From contig NZ_JAALCR010000017.1 in the NCBI RefSeq assembly GCF_011065895.1, positions 1 to 64,000 on the forward strand: DNA of 64,000 nt, in the 5' to 3' direction. Within the stretch, counting starts at the first letter, position 1. Each line of letters begins with the position of its first letter. Positions 33,182 to 43,185 of the stretch are shown here, one piece after another. The position numbers were made by a program, and so were the translations under genes. Below the pieces are notes generated by a model. The model did no database searches, was not told where the DNA came from, and saw nothing but the letters and a program-made list of their open reading frames with translations. The stretch is from Paludisphaera rhizosphaerae. GTDB lineage: Bacteria; Planctomycetota; Planctomycetia; Isosphaerales; Isosphaeraceae.

Positions 33182-33901
33182 ATGGATGGGGCGGCGGTGC
33201 TGGCTTCGATCCAGGTGGGGAAGCCTCGCGAGGCGGGGACCGAGGGGGCGGCGGACCCGTTCGATCGGCCGTGGGTCAGCGGGTTCTGGAAGGAGACCGC
33301 GGCCGGGCCGGTGGACCTGCGCTGGACGAACCTCGACGGCGACGGCCAGGCCGATCTGGTGAACCACGGCGGGGTCGACAAGGCCGTCTGCTGCTACTCG
33401 GCGGCCCATTATCCGGGATGGCGGAGCGAGTTAGGCCGTCCTGACATGGCTTTTGGCGCGTTCGGCGAGAACTTCACCATCGACGGCCTCGTCGAACCCG
33501 ACGTCTGCATCGGCGACACCTTCCGCGTGGGGACGGCCGTGGTGCAGGTCTCGCAGCCGAGGCAGCCCTGCTGGAAGCTCGCCCGCCGCTGGCGGATCAA
33601 GGAGTTGACGTTTCTCGTCCAGGATTCCGGACGCACCGGCTGGTACTTCCGCGTCTTGACCGAGGGAGTCGTTCAGACCGGCGAGCCGTTGACGCTCGTG
33701 GATCGTCCGCACCCGGACTGGACCATCGCTCGGGCCAACCAGGTCATGCACCACGATAAGGCCGACCTCGCCTCCGCCGCCGCGCTCGCCGCTCTGCCGA
33801 CGCTCTCCGCAAGCTGGAAGACAACGCTGCACAACCGGATTGCGAAGGGGATCGAGGCCGACGCGACTCGTCGTCTGGAAGGACGGGGAGCGTCGGGATA
33901 G
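33182..33901 (+). CDS. MOSC domain protein (YiiM-like)
   Basis: 239 residues from the ATG at 33182, which has GGGAGG upstream. MOSC motifs: VNHGGVDKAVCCYS near 60, FGENFTIDGL near 94, and the conserved Cys130 in QPRQPCWKLARR, which in the family binds the molybdenum cofactor or a sulfur atom. A C-terminal helical segment (LASAAALAALPTLSASW) matches the 3-alpha domain of YiiM-type proteins, which reduce N-hydroxylated compounds. It diverges from the LssY_C gene. The substrate is unknown. Confidence 0.9.
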   Translation: MDGAAVLASIQVGKPREAGTEGAADPFDRPWVSGFWKETAAGPVDLRWTNLDGDGQADLVNHGGVDKAVCCYSAAHYPGWRSELGRPDMAFGAFGENFTIDGLVEPDVCIGDTFRVGTAVVQVSQPRQPCWKLARRWRIKELTFLVQDSGRTGWYFRVLTEGVVQTGEPLTLVDRPHPDWTIARANQVMHHDKADLASAAALAALPTLSASWKTTLHNRIAKGIEADATRRLEGRGASG

Positions 33902-33945
33902 GATCGAGCGACGTCCGGGACTCCGAATCGAACCGAAAGGCCCCC

Positions 33946-35583
33946 ATGATCCATCGCTGCTTGCGTCTCGTTTTCGGGGGGGCCTGCCTCCTCGCCTCGC
34001 TCTTCCCAACAGCCGTTCAGGCCCAACAGGCCGTCGCCAAGGCTCCCGACATGGCCGCTCTGGCGAAGGCCGGGCGCGAGACGATCGCCAGGCTGGAGAA
34101 GGAGTCGGCGTCGTGGACGTCGACGATGCACCTGCCCGGCTCGGCCGACGTGATCGTCGAGATGCTCTCCACGCCCAACGGGCGGCGGATGACCCTCTCC
34201 ATGTCGCTTCGGGGCCAGCGAGCCGAAGCGATCCGGATCGTGGAACGCGACGGCGTCTGGTACGTGAAGGAACACAACAAGCGGGGCAAGTACCGCCCTT
34301 ACGAGGCGCCCTTTCTGCTCCCGACCGCCTACATCTTCCTGCTCCGCGCCGAGGCCCTGGCCGTGAACGAGGCTGGACCGTCGCCCGAATCCTACGAGGG
34401 GACGACGAACGGCGTGGCGTCGTATCGCACGCCGCTTCCCGACTCGGCGCGGCGACAGCTCCAGTCGACGCTCGAGCACCTGGAGAAGCTCAAGGCCCTG
34501 GCCCCGGAAAAGGCGGCCGCGCCCGAGTTGGTGCGGATCGGAGAGCAAGGCCGCGAACTCCTCGACCGAGGCATGCCGACGAAGGTCGATTCGACCACCG
34601 GCCTGATCGTCCTCGACGGCGCCCCCGACCGTCAGACGGAGATGCGGGATTTCCGCTGGCTCGACGCCGTCGACCCAAACGAGCTGCGAGTCGACGACCA
34701 GCAGTGGGAGGACTTCGCCGACGACCCCACCGCGGGCGACACGTCCGACCTGGTGTTGATCAACCACTCCGGCATCTGGAGGCCCGGCCAGCCGGCCGGC
34801 GACAGCGACGGCCGACTGCTCGACGTCCGCACCGGCCGCCTGCGGCGGATCCCCTTGCGGGAGCCGATCGTCATGTCCGGATGCTTCCTCAAGGACCGGG
34901 CGAAGGTGATCGTCTCGGGGCTCGATCAGGCGCGCGGGGGGCTGGACCTGTACGAGGTCGACCTCAAGACCGGCGCGAACCGTCGGCTCGGGGGCGAACG
35001 GCTCGCCGAGGGAAATACGCTGATGCCGGCGTGCTCGCCTGACGGCAAGACGATCGCCGCGCTGCACAAGCCGCCGGCCGGCGATCCTCTGGATGCGACG
35101 CTGGTCCTCGTGGACGTCGAGAGCGGTGCGGCCCGACCCCTCGGAGTGCCTCGCGACCAGGCGTTCCTCTCCTGGACTCCCGACGGCAAGGGGTTGATCC
35201 TCCTCGTGCGGGAACCGCTCGACCCCAAGGACCTGAATTCGCCGCGGACCTCGTCGATCTCTCGGCTCGACCTGGACGGCCGGCTGACGAAGCTGCGCGA
35301 GGGGACGATGCCGGTCGTCCTGTCCGACGGCCGGATCCTCTTCCAGGACGAGAAGGCCCACGGCTGGAAGACGTGCAACCTTGAAGGCGGCGACGAGAAG
35401 GAGTACGCCGGCGGCCTCGCCGGCTACGGCTTCCCGGCTCCCGCGGCCGACGGCAAGCGGATCTTCATGATGCACTTCGTCCCGGGCCAGGGCCCGACGC
35501 CGACCGTGCTGCCGATCGACGAGGCCGAGGGGAAGCCGGCGACCACCGCGCCGGGGCTCTGGAGCATGCCGGCCTGGCGCTGA
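33946..35583 (+). CDS. Secreted TolB-like beta-propeller protein
   Basis: 545 residues with a signal peptide ending at PTAVQAQQ. Residues about 30-230 form an unrecognised alpha/beta region (GRETIARLEKESASW, VERDGVWYVKEHNKRGKY) that resembles an outer-membrane lipoprotein carrier-like sheet. Residues about 330-540 contain repeats such as ACSPDGKTIAAL, SWTPDGKGLILL and PAPAADGKRIFMMHF, typical of TolB/WD-like propeller blades. It may bind proteins or glycans in the periplasm. No catalytic residues are evident. The following membrane-protein gene starts about 100 bases later. Confidence 0.7.
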   Translation: MIHRCLRLVFGGACLLASLFPTAVQAQQAVAKAPDMAALAKAGRETIARLEKESASWTSTMHLPGSADVIVEMLSTPNGRRMTLSMSLRGQRAEAIRIVERDGVWYVKEHNKRGKYRPYEAPFLLPTAYIFLLRAEALAVNEAGPSPESYEGTTNGVASYRTPLPDSARRQLQSTLEHLEKLKALAPEKAAAPELVRIGEQGRELLDRGMPTKVDSTTGLIVLDGAPDRQTEMRDFRWLDAVDPNELRVDDQQWEDFADDPTAGDTSDLVLINHSGIWRPGQPAGDSDGRLLDVRTGRLRRIPLREPIVMSGCFLKDRAKVIVSGLDQARGGLDLYEVDLKTGANRRLGGERLAEGNTLMPACSPDGKTIAALHKPPAGDPLDATLVLVDVESGAARPLGVPRDQAFLSWTPDGKGLILLVREPLDPKDLNSPRTSSISRLDLDGRLTKLREGTMPVVLSDGRILFQDEKAHGWKTCNLEGGDEKEYAGGLAGYGFPAPAADGKRIFMMHFVPGQGPTPTVLPIDEAEGKPATTAPGLWSMPAWR

Positions 35584-35679
35584 ATGGTCATCGGCGGTAG
35601 AATGGAGCGACGGAGGCCGGGCGACCGCGGCGACACGGGCCGCGGCCGGATCCTCCGCCTCGCCGAAGCCGATACGCCC

Positions 35680-36258
35680 ATGACGACCACGCCCCAAGAC
35701 GGCGGCCCGACCCGATCCTGGAAGACCGAAGAGCCCGACCATGTCCGCACTCCGCCTCCACGCGGACTGGAGCCGGACGCCCCGCGCGGACGGCGTGGAA
35801 TCTCCGGGCGGTTGTTCGTCCTGGGATCGCTGGCGGCGATCGCCGGGGTCTGGCTGATCCTGGTCGGCGTCCTCCGACCGTCGCTGGTGGAGTCGAAGCG
35901 CCGGGCCGAGTTCGCCCGCCGCGAGGTCGCCCCGCCGATTCTGGAGCTGCTCAAGATCCATCCCGCCGGCGTCGACGAACGCGCCTGGGACGAAACCGTC
36001 CGCGACGCCTACACGCTCGTCGCCACAACGGCCGAGTCCGGTTCGCTCACGATCGAAGATGAGACGGCCCTGCGCGACCAGATCCGCGGGGAAGTCGCGA
36101 AAGCCCGAGAACAACCCGACACGGTCGTCGCCGTGCTGTCGGCCCTGTGGGACCACGTCGCCGATATCGCCCGCGCTCACCCCCGCCCCGGTGTGCCGGA
36201 CGTCGACCGCCGGCTGCCGAAGCCGGCGGTTTTGGCGAAAACGGGACCAGCATCGTAG
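35680..36258 (+). CDS. Hypothetical single-pass membrane protein
   Basis: 192 residues from the ATG at 35680; upstream in-frame ATGs at 35584 and 35602 would add an Arg/Gly-rich leader and are less likely. One transmembrane segment (LFVLGSLAAIAGVWLILVG) lies near residues 46-64, with a mostly helical outer part (RRAEFARREVAPPILELL, DETALRDQIRGEVAKA, VVAVLSALWDHVADIA). I do not recognise the family. It follows the propeller gene on the same strand. Confidence 0.6.
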   Translation: MTTTPQDGGPTRSWKTEEPDHVRTPPPRGLEPDAPRGRRGISGRLFVLGSLAAIAGVWLILVGVLRPSLVESKRRAEFARREVAPPILELLKIHPAGVDERAWDETVRDAYTLVATTAESGSLTIEDETALRDQIRGEVAKAREQPDTVVAVLSALWDHVADIARAHPRPGVPDVDRRLPKPAVLAKTGPAS

Positions 36259-36320
36259 CGAGCCCTGGTTCACTCTCCCACCGCTGACCACCCGATACCT
36301 TTCCGGCGGCGGCGATCAAG

Positions 36321-36494
36321 ACGTGGTGGGGGAGGACAGACCGCGCCGCGGTCCGATGAGGGGGACGACCACATGTAGAGTTCTCAGTTGGCAGTTCTCG
36401 GCCGAGGGAACGTACTTGCTTTCCTCGCTAACAACTGAGAACTGAGAACCATTCGTGCCTTTCGGGCCACCTTCCCCCGCGAGTGGGGAAGGCC
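36321..36494. repeat. Composite palindromic repeat, locus 3, interrupted
   Basis: Left arm: GTGGTGGGGGAGGACAGACC, a CGCCGCGG hairpin, then GATGAGGGGGACGACC (to 36370). Right arm: CTTTCGGGCCACC and the terminal hairpin CCTTCCCCCGCG ... GGGGAAGG (36470-36493). The left hairpin is degraded. The centre is replaced by a separate palindromic element at 36378-36450. Confidence 0.7.
36378..36450. repeat. Palindromic AGTTCTCAGTT-type element, copy 1
   Basis: The element opens with GAGTTCTCAGTTGGCAGTTC and closes with the inverted relative AACAACTGAGAACTGAGAAC plus one base. The pairing block is GTTCTCAGTT with AACTGAGAAC. It is less GC-rich than its surroundings and sits inside repeat locus 3. A related element lies at 38209-38275. 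Confidence 0.65.
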
Positions 36495-36541
36495 GTTGAG
36501 GTAGGCCGCAAGGCGACCGGTACACACTCCGAAATCCGACG

Positions 36542-36590
36542 ACCCTCATCCGCCGCTGCGCGGCACCTTCTCCCGGGGGGAGAAGGGACG
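36542..36590. repeat. Composite palindromic repeat, half unit
   Basis: Right half only: CCCTCATCC, a CCGCTGCGCGG hairpin, then CACCTTCTCCC ... GGGAGAAGGG. It ends directly at the rsmA stop, so the hairpin could act at the 3' end of that mRNA. Confidence 0.7.
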
Positions 36591-37544
36591 TTAATCGTCG
36601 CTCGGCCCCCCGCCCTCGCCCTCGGCCTCGGTCGGAGTCACGGCGCCCCAGCTCGTCTTGAGGGCCTTGGCCAGGGCGATCCACTGGGGGACTTCCAGAG
36701 CCTCGGCGCGGAGGCCGCCGTTGATGGCGAGGGATTGCAGCAGGGCGTCGACGTCGGCCTTGGAGACGCCCTCGGGGGCCATCTTGGCGAGCACGACGCG
36801 GATGACCTTGCGGCGGTAGAGGAAGACCTCGCGGACGATCCGGTGGAACCACGCCAGGTCGCCGACGTTCTCGCGCTCGGCCGGGTCGGGACGGATCACC
36901 ACGACGGCCGAATCGACCTTCGGTCGGGGCCAGAAGACCGAGGGGGGCAAAACGCGGGCGATCTCGATCGTCGCCAGCGCCTGGAGGAGCACGGAGAGGG
37001 CGCTGTTCTCGGAGTCGCCGGGGCCGGCGATCATCCGTTCGCCCAGCTCCTTCTGGATGGTGACGACGATCAGCGAAGGCCGGCGTTCGTCGTCGACCAT
37101 CAGGTTCATGATGAGCGGCGTGGCGATGTTGTACGGGAGGTTCGCCACCAGCTTGAAGGGGCCGCCGTCGCGGCCGCGGTCGAGCGTCTCCAGCACCTCG
37201 GGGGCGACGGCGTGTTTGCCGGCCAGGGCGTCAAGGTTCAGCACCTTGGCGTTCGGGAACTCGGCGACCGATTTGGTCGCGAGCGCGGCCATGCCCGGGT
37301 CAAGCTCGACGGCGAGCACCTTCGCCCCGCGCGACGCCATCAAGGAGGTCAACGCCCCCGCGCCGGGGCCGACTTCCAGGACCATGTCGCCGGGCTCGAT
37401 CGCCGCTTGCTCGACGATCAGGTCGTGGATGTTCAGGTCGATGAGGAAGTTCTGCCCGAGCCGATGCCGAGGCGCGAGGCCGTGGCGGTCGAACAGTTTG
37501 CGGAGGTAGGACTGGGTCTGCCGCGTCGGTTCTTGGTCGCTCAC
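36591..37544 (-). CDS. rsmA: 16S rRNA dimethyladenosine transferase
   Basis: 317 residues, somewhat longer than the usual 270-290 owing to N- and C-terminal tails. Motifs: LGQNFLID (29-36), the SAM loop EVGPGAGAL (57-65), and the catalytic NLPYN (135-139). RsmA/KsgA dimethylates two adjacent adenines in helix 45 of 16S rRNA during 30S maturation. The ATG overlaps the stop of ribE by 4 bases, so both are translated from one leftward mRNA. The tail EAEGEGGGPSDD is acidic and probably disordered. Confidence 0.95.
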   Translation of the reverse strand: MSDQEPTRQTQSYLRKLFDRHGLAPRHRLGQNFLIDLNIHDLIVEQAAIEPGDMVLEVGPGAGALTSLMASRGAKVLAVELDPGMAALATKSVAEFPNAKVLNLDALAGKHAVAPEVLETLDRGRDGGPFKLVANLPYNIATPLIMNLMVDDERRPSLIVVTIQKELGERMIAGPGDSENSALSVLLQALATIEIARVLPPSVFWPRPKVDSAVVVIRPDPAERENVGDLAWFHRIVREVFLYRRKVIRVVLAKMAPEGVSKADVDALLQSLAINGGLRAEALEVPQWIALAKALKTSWGAVTPTEAEGEGGGPSDD

Positions 37545-38134
37545 CGGTTTTGTCCCAGCAGCTTCTGGACGTGCTTGGCCAGGACGTCGGCCTCGATGTT
37601 CACGCGGTCGCCGGGCTTGAGCGTCCCCAGTGTGGTGACGCTCAGCGTGTGGGGGATCAGCATGATGGAGAACCCCGCCGGCTCCACGTTCACCAACGTC
37701 AGGCTGACGCCGTCGACGGCGATCGAGCCCTTGTCAACCATCAGGACCGTCCAGGCCGGGTCGACGTCGAAGGCGAAGAACTCCCACTCCCCCTCGCGAC
37801 GGCGCTCGCGGAGGACGGCCGTGGCGTCGACGTGCCCCTGGACGAAGTGGCCGCCGAGACGGTCGCCGACGCGGACCGAGCGCTCCAGGTTGACCGGGTC
37901 GCCGACCTTGCGGGCTCCGAGATTCGTTCGGACGAGCGTCTCCGGCCCGGCCTGGACCTCGAACCGCTCCGGGGCCGTGGCGACGACCGACAGGCAGCAG
38001 CCGTTGACGGCCACGCTCTCACCGATGGCGAGGGGCGCATCCAGCCCATCCCAGCGGACGGCCAGCCGTTTGCCGCCCTCCTCGTCCGTCATCGCCTCAA
38101 TCCGCCCCATCGCCTCGACCAGCCCGGTGAACAC
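37541..38134 (-). CDS. ribE: Riboflavin synthase, alpha chain
   Basis: 197 residues. The start MFTGLVEAMGRIEAM is diagnostic, followed by the two lumazine-binding repeats: GESVAVNGCCLSVV with EVQAGPETL in the first half, and KGSIAVDGVSLTLVN with ISIMLIPHTL-like IMLIPHTLSVTTL in the second. It converts two 6,7-dimethyl-8-ribityllumazine molecules to riboflavin. Linkage to rsmA is unusual in my experience. No FMN riboswitch is visible upstream; the space is occupied by repeats. Confidence 0.95.
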   Translation of the reverse strand: MFTGLVEAMGRIEAMTDEEGGKRLAVRWDGLDAPLAIGESVAVNGCCLSVVATAPERFEVQAGPETLVRTNLGARKVGDPVNLERSVRVGDRLGGHFVQGHVDATAVLRERRREGEWEFFAFDVDPAWTVLMVDKGSIAVDGVSLTLVNVEPAGFSIMLIPHTLSVTTLGTLKPGDRVNIEADVLAKHVQKLLGQNR

Positions 38135-38172
38135 GCTCGCCTCCCGTGAATTCCCCTTCGACCGCCCTGCAA

Positions 38173-38349
38173 CGTCCTTCCCCGCTTGAGGGGACGGTGG
38201 CCGCTCAGGAGTTGTCAGTGATCAGTCGCCAGAGAGGATCATGAGTCCCCACCTCTGAGAACCGAGAACCGGCAACTAATCGCTCCTCGCCGGTCGTCCC
38301 CCTCATTTGACCGCTGCGCGGTCTGTCTTCCCCCTCCAGGAGGGAAGAC
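38173..38349. repeat. Composite palindromic repeat, locus 4, interrupted
   Basis: Left part: GTCCTTCCCCGC ... GAGGGGACGG. Right part: GTCGTCCCCCTCATTTG, an ACCGCTGCGCGGT hairpin, then GTCTTCCCCCTC ... GAGGGAAGAC (38325-38349). The centre holds a second-type palindrome at 38209-38275, as in locus 3. Confidence 0.7.
38209..38275. repeat. Palindromic AGTTCTCAGTT-type element, copy 2
   Basis: GAGTTGTCAGTGATCAGTC at the left and CTGAGAACCGAGAACCGGC followed by AACT at the right are imperfect inverted relatives and resemble the element at 36378-36450. Thus the rsmA-ribE operon is flanked on both sides by the same nested arrangement. Confidence 0.55.
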
Positions 38350-38397
38350 GTCGGAACGTCCGGACTCACTCATTCTACCAGGACGGCGGGGGAACGC

Positions 38398-39882
38398 TCA
38401 GGCCAGGATCGCCTTCACGGGATTCTGGTCGAGGACGCCGGTGAGACGCATGTCGAGGCCCTGGGACTTGAACGTCAGGCGCTTGTGGTCGATCCCCATG
38501 CAGTGGAGGATCGTGGCGTTCATGTCGTGGATGTGGACGGGGTCCTTCACGACGTTGTAGCTGAAATCGTCGGTCTCGCCGTGGACCACGCCCTTCTTGA
38601 TGCCGCCGCCGGCGAACCAGATGGGGAAGCACTTGGGGTGGTGGTCGCGGCCGTAGTTCTCGCGGCTGAGCGGGCCCTGGCAATAAATGGTGCGGCCGAA
38701 CTCGCCGCCCCAGATCACCAGGGTGTCGTCCAGCAAGCCGCGCTGCTTGAGGTCGGTGATCAGGGCGTAGGTCGCCTGGTCGACGTCCTGGCACTGGGCG
38801 GGGAGGTCGCCGGCCAGGTTGCCGTGCTGGTCCCAACCGCGGTGGAAGATCTGGACGAAGCGGACGTCGCGCTCGGCGAGGCGACGGGCGAGCAAGGCGC
38901 AGCGGGCGAACGAGCCCGGGCGGTGGACGTCGGGCCCGTACATGTCGAGGACGTGTTGGGGCTCGCTGGCGACGTCCGTCAGCTCGGGGACGCTCGTCTG
39001 CATCCGGAAGGCCATCTCGTACTGGGCGATGCGAGCCTGCGTCTCCGGATCGGTGAAGGCGTCGTACTCCTTCTGATTGAGGCGGTTGATCGCATCGAGC
39101 GTGCGCCGGCGGACCGACGAATCGACGCCCGAGGGGTTCGACAGGAAGAGCACCGGGTCGCCGGTCGCTCGCAGCGAGACCCCCTGGTGCTTGCTGGGGA
39201 GGAACCCCGCGCTCCAGAGGCGGTTGTAGAGGGCCTGCGCGGGGGTCTTGCTCGACCACGTCGGCGTCATGACGACGAACGCGGGGAGGTCGCGGTTCAT
39301 CGTCCCCAGGCCGTAGCTCAGCCAGGAGCCCAGGCTGGCGCGGCCGGGGACCTGATTGCCCGTGCAGATGTAGGTGACGGCCGGGTCGTGGTTGATCGCC
39401 TCGGTCCAGACCGTCTGCACGAGGGAGATCTCGTCGACGATCTTGGACGTCCAGGGGAGCAACTCGCTCACCCACATGCCGGACTGGCCCTGCTTGGCGA
39501 ACTTGAACTTCGAGGGCGCGACGGGGAAGCGGGCCTGGCCGCTGGTCATCGTGGTCAGGCGCTGGCCGTTGCGGATGGACTCCGGCAGGTCCTTGTCGTA
39601 CATCGCCTCCATCTTCGGCTTGTAGTCGAAGAGGTCGAGCTGCGACGGCCCGCCGTTCATGTGGAGGTAGATCGCCCGCTTGGCCTTGGGGGCGAAGTGG
39701 GGGAGGCCGGGGAGACCGCCGGTGTCGACCGGGAGCTTGGGCGCGGCCGGGTCGCCGCCGAAGGCGATCCCCTCGCGCGCCATGAGGTCGGCCAGGGCGG
39801 CGGCGCCGAGGCTCATCACGCCGGCTCGGCCGAAGAAGCTGCGACGGGTTTCCAGGTTGACTCGCTCGCGGATCGGGTCCAT
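38398..39882 (-). CDS. DUF1501 protein, Tat-exported
   Basis: 494 residues. The N-terminus has a twin-arginine motif ([11 protein letters not shown]) and a hydrophobic stretch. Family landmarks: [20 protein letters not shown], then [45 protein letters not shown] and [17 protein letters not shown]. The fold is alkaline-phosphatase-like (sulfatase/phosphatase superfamily), but the function is unproven. It lies 34 bases after the PSD1 gene, the standard planctomycete pairing; the two probably act together in the periplasm. Confidence 0.93.
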   Translation of the reverse strand: MDPIRERVNLETRRSFFGRAGVMSLGAAALADLMAREGIAFGGDPAAPKLPVDTGGLPGLPHFAPKAKRAIYLHMNGGPSQLDLFDYKPKMEAMYDKDLPESIRNGQRLTTMTSGQARFPVAPSKFKFAKQGQSGMWVSELLPWTSKIVDEISLVQTVWTEAINHDPAVTYICTGNQVPGRASLGSWLSYGLGTMNRDLPAFVVMTPTWSSKTPAQALYNRLWSAGFLPSKHQGVSLRATGDPVLFLSNPSGVDSSVRRRTLDAINRLNQKEYDAFTDPETQARIAQYEMAFRMQTSVPELTDVASEPQHVLDMYGPDVHRPGSFARCALLARRLAERDVRFVQIFHRGWDQHGNLAGDLPAQCQDVDQATYALITDLKQRGLLDDTLVIWGGEFGRTIYCQGPLSRENYGRDHHPKCFPIWFAGGGIKKGVVHGETDDFSYNVVKDPVHIHDMNATILHCMGIDHKRLTFKSQGLDMRLTGVLDQNPVKAILA

Positions 39883-39916
39883 CGGACGTCTCCCGGTGGG
39901 GGGCTGGGCTGGGGGC

Positions 39917-42900
39917 TCAGCCCCGGGTCACGACCTCGTCGAGGTTCAGGATGATGTTGCCGATCATCGTCCAGGGCGCCAGCTCGCGGGGATCGGCGGC
40001 CGGGTCGGGCTTGGTCGCGCCCGACTCGATCAGGGCCTTGGCTTCCTCGGGCTTGGCGGCGTAGTGGGCGGTGAGATCCTTGAGCGCGGACGACAGCTCG
40101 GACAACTCGCCGGCCTCCGGGGCGCGGCCGACGGCCAGGCGGAACATCCGGGCGAGGCGGTCGTCGGTGCTCCCGCCGGCCTCGCGACGGGCCCGTTCGG
40201 CCAGGGCCCGCGAGGCCTCGACGAACTGGGTCTCGTTGAGCAGCAGGAGCGCCTGGAGGGGCGTGTTGGTGCGCTCGCGGCGGACGCGGCACGACTCGCG
40301 CGAGGGGGCGTCGAGCGTGGTCATCTGCGGCGGGGGCGCGGTCCGCTTCCAGAAGGTGTAGAGACTGCGGCGGTGGACCTTCTCGACTCCTTCGTCGGCC
40401 TTGAAGTCCTTGGTGTTGCTGCCGGAGTACGCCACGGCCTCCCAGAGCCCGGACGGCTGGGGCGGCTTCACGCTCGGCCCGCCCATGGTCTCGACTAGCA
40501 GGCCCGACGAGTAGAGCGCCTGGTCGCGGATCGTCTCGGCGTCCAGGCGGAACCGGGGCCCGCGGGCGAGGAGGCGGTTTTCCGGGTCCTTCGTCAGCCC
40601 CTCGGGCGTGGCGCGGGAAGACTGGCGGTAGGCGGCCGTGGAGACCAGCCGGCGGACCATCCGCTTCACGTCCCAACCCTCCTCGCGGAACGTCGAGGTG
40701 AGCCAGTCGAGCAGCTCAGGATGGCTGGGGGGCTCGCCCTGGGCGCCGAAGTCTTCCGAGGTCTTCACCAGGCCCGTGCCGAAGACCTGCTGCCAGATCC
40801 GGTTGACCGCCACGCGGGCCGTCAGCGGGTGCTCGGGGGCGACCAGCCACTTCGCCAGCGCCAGACGGTCGGCCGGGGCGTCGGAGGGGAGGGGGGGGAG
40901 GAACGAGGGGACCGCGCGGCCGACCTTGTCCTTGGGCTGGTCGTACTCGCCGCGGTTCAGGATGAACGCCGGCTTGGGCTCGCCGGCCTTCTCACGGAAG
41001 ATCAGGGTCGTCGCGACCTGCCCGTCCAGCTTCGCCTTCTCGGCCTCGGCCTGGACGATCTCCTCGCGGATCGGGGCGACGGCATCCTCAGCGCCCGACC
41101 AGCCGGCGGCCAGGAACTGGTCGATCAGTTGCTTGCGCTCGGCGTCGGTCCGCTTGTCGCGGGCCTTCTTGAGGATCGCCTTGACCGGGTCGGGGAGCCC
41201 CGCCCCGTTGTCGACGAGGCGGTCGCGGATCCAGGCGGTCAGGTTCGGGTACGTCCGCCCTTCCTGAGGCGTGGTGGTGCGGATGCCGGATTCATCGAAG
41301 TAGACGGCGCCGTCGAACAGCGTGAACGCCCAGCCTTCGATCTGCGTCCCTTTGGCGATGCCGAGTTTCGCGACGGGGACCTCCAGCCGGACCCACTCGC
41401 CGTCGATGGGGAGGTCGCCGATCCGCAGGCGTTCGGTGGTGCCGGCCTTGCCCCAGTCGATCTTGTCGTCGCCCCAGAACGCCCGGTGCGACCAGTTGCC
41501 GGCCGTCTTCCACTGGAGCATGATCTCCTTGGGGGGCCGCCTGGGGTCGATGTAGACGTGGGCGAAGAGGACGTCCCCCTTGCCGACCTTGAGCTTCGGG
41601 CCGCCGGCCTCGATGATCTTCTGCATCAGCCCCTTGGCCTGGACGCGGAGCGCCTTGCGGCCGGTCTTGACCGGGACGTCGCCGGCGGGGGCGAAATCGC
41701 CGTCGCCCGACTCGGTCGCGCCGGCGGGGGGGCCGTCGTCGATCCAGGCGAAGTCCTCGCGAGAGACGACCTCCGCCAGCTTCTCATCGACCTTCGGGTC
41801 GTAGGCCGCGGCGATCCGCGCCTTTTCGGTCTCGGCCTTCGTCTTCAGCCCGGCGATCTTGGCGTCGGCCGCCGCCAGCGCGACGGCCTGCTCCGGGGTA
41901 GGCGTCTTCTGGAACGGCGCCCAGCGCGAGATGTTGCCGTCCATCGCGGGGCCGTCGATGTTGTTGAAGAACGCGAAGAGTTGATAATACTCTTTCTGGC
42001 TGATGGGATCGTACTTGTGATCGTGGCAGCGGGCGCAGGCGACCGTCAGACCGAGGAAGACCGAGCCGTTGGTGTCGACCTGATCGGCGACGTTCCGGGT
42101 GTAGACTTCCTGTTCGATCGAGCCTCCCTCGGAGGTCGAGACGTGGCAGCGGTTGAACCCGGTCGCGATCAGCATGTCGGCCGTGGGGTTCGGCAGCAGG
42201 TCCCCGGCGAGCTGCTCGACGATGAAGCGGTCGAAGGGCTTGTCTTCGTTGAAGGCGCGGACGACCCAGTCGCGATAGGCCCACATCTCGCGGAAGTTGT
42301 CCAGGTGCAGGCCGTGGGTGTCGCCGTATCGGGCGGCGTCGAGCCAGTAACGGGCCATGTGCTCGCCGTACCGGGGCGAGTCCAGCAGGCGGTCGACGGC
42401 CTTCTCATAGGCGGCGTCGATCCCGACGGCGGCGACCGCCGACAGGAAGGCGTCGGCCTCGGCGGGGGTCGGCGGCAGGCCGGTCAGGTCCAGTGTGACC
42501 CGGCGCAGGAGGGTTGCCGGATCGGCCTGCGGGCCGGGCTTCAGCCCCTCGGCCTCAAGGCGGCCCAGGAGGAAGGCGTCGACTGGTCCCCGTGGCCAGG
42601 CGGCGTTCGCGGGCTTGGGGGCCTCGGGTTTGCGGACGGGCTGGAAGGCCCAGTGCCCGCTCCACGGGGCGCCCTGGGCGATCCACCGCTTGAGGACGTC
42701 GATCTGGGCGGGCGTCAGCTCCTTGCCCGACTTCTTGGGGGGCATGACCATCTCGGCGTCGTCGGTCTCGACGCGGAAGATCAGGCCGCTGTTCTCCAGG
42801 TCCCCCGGAACGACCGCCGCGTCGCCGGACTTCAGCTTGGCGATCGCCCCCTCGTGGGTGTCCAGCCTCAGGCCGGCCTTGCGCTCCTTCTCGTCGAAGC

Positions 42901-43069
42901 CGTGGCAGGCGAAGCAGGCGTCGGACAGGATCGGCCGGACGTCGCGGTTGAAGTCGACCTTGGCGCCGACCGGGGCGGTGGCGGCCGGTCCCTCGGCGCG
43001 GGCCGGGACGAAAGTCGTCGCGATCAACGCGGCCGCAACGGCCGCGATCGGTCGTGGACTGAGAACCAT
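39917..43069 (-). CDS. PSD1 / planctomycete cytochrome c protein (DUF1549-DUF1553)
   Basis: 1050 residues with a signal peptide ending near VPARAEG. A cytochrome-like domain has C52FACH56. DUF1549 begins near 150 ([32 protein letters not shown]) and contains [14 protein letters not shown] near 350. DUF1553 ([55 protein letters not shown]) ends the protein. Between them, residues about 430-620 form an extra beta-rich domain ([33 protein letters not shown]) like a carbohydrate-binding jelly roll. The family is assumed to be periplasmic redox or glycan related; the function is unknown. Confidence 0.92.
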   Translation of the reverse strand: MVLSPRPIAAVAAALIATTFVPARAEGPAATAPVGAKVDFNRDVRPILSDACFACHGFDEKERKAGLRLDTHEGAIAKLKSGDAAVVPGDLENSGLIFRVETDDAEMVMPPKKSGKELTPAQIDVLKRWIAQGAPWSGHWAFQPVRKPEAPKPANAAWPRGPVDAFLLGRLEAEGLKPGPQADPATLLRRVTLDLTGLPPTPAEADAFLSAVAAVGIDAAYEKAVDRLLDSPRYGEHMARYWLDAARYGDTHGLHLDNFREMWAYRDWVVRAFNEDKPFDRFIVEQLAGDLLPNPTADMLIATGFNRCHVSTSEGGSIEQEVYTRNVADQVDTNGSVFLGLTVACARCHDHKYDPISQKEYYQLFAFFNNIDGPAMDGNISRWAPFQKTPTPEQAVALAAADAKIAGLKTKAETEKARIAAAYDPKVDEKLAEVVSREDFAWIDDGPPAGATESGDGDFAPAGDVPVKTGRKALRVQAKGLMQKIIEAGGPKLKVGKGDVLFAHVYIDPRRPPKEIMLQWKTAGNWSHRAFWGDDKIDWGKAGTTERLRIGDLPIDGEWVRLEVPVAKLGIAKGTQIEGWAFTLFDGAVYFDESGIRTTTPQEGRTYPNLTAWIRDRLVDNGAGLPDPVKAILKKARDKRTDAERKQLIDQFLAAGWSGAEDAVAPIREEIVQAEAEKAKLDGQVATTLIFREKAGEPKPAFILNRGEYDQPKDKVGRAVPSFLPPLPSDAPADRLALAKWLVAPEHPLTARVAVNRIWQQVFGTGLVKTSEDFGAQGEPPSHPELLDWLTSTFREEGWDVKRMVRRLVSTAAYRQSSRATPEGLTKDPENRLLARGPRFRLDAETIRDQALYSSGLLVETMGGPSVKPPQPSGLWEAVAYSGSNTKDFKADEGVEKVHRRSLYTFWKRTAPPPQMTTLDAPSRESCRVRRERTNTPLQALLLLNETQFVEASRALAERARREAGGSTDDRLARMFRLAVGRAPEAGELSELSSALKDLTAHYAAKPEEAKALIESGATKPDPAADPRELAPWTMIGNIILNLDEVVTRG

Positions 43070-43185
43070 CGAGGATCTCCCGGGGGCGGGGGCGGTTCGT
43101 CGGCGGGGCTGGCGGCGTGTTCAAGAGCCCTTTAACTTACCATCCCGACTCCCCCGGGGGAAAGCTTTTTGGAAAGGCGTGCGGG

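Larger units (their letters stand above)
36259..36590. other. Repeat-filled intergenic region
   Basis: This 332-base gap between the small membrane protein and rsmA is almost entirely occupied by intergenic repeats, described separately. I see no gene in it. Confidence 0.6.

Noticed and set aside
33673-36291. 872-codon minus-strand frame
   Set aside because: It spans three well-supported + strand genes and gives an Arg/Gly/Asp-rich product of shadow type.
38135-38397. FMN riboswitch upstream of ribE
   Set aside because: The region is filled by repeats, and I see no conserved six-stem FMN aptamer sequence blocks.
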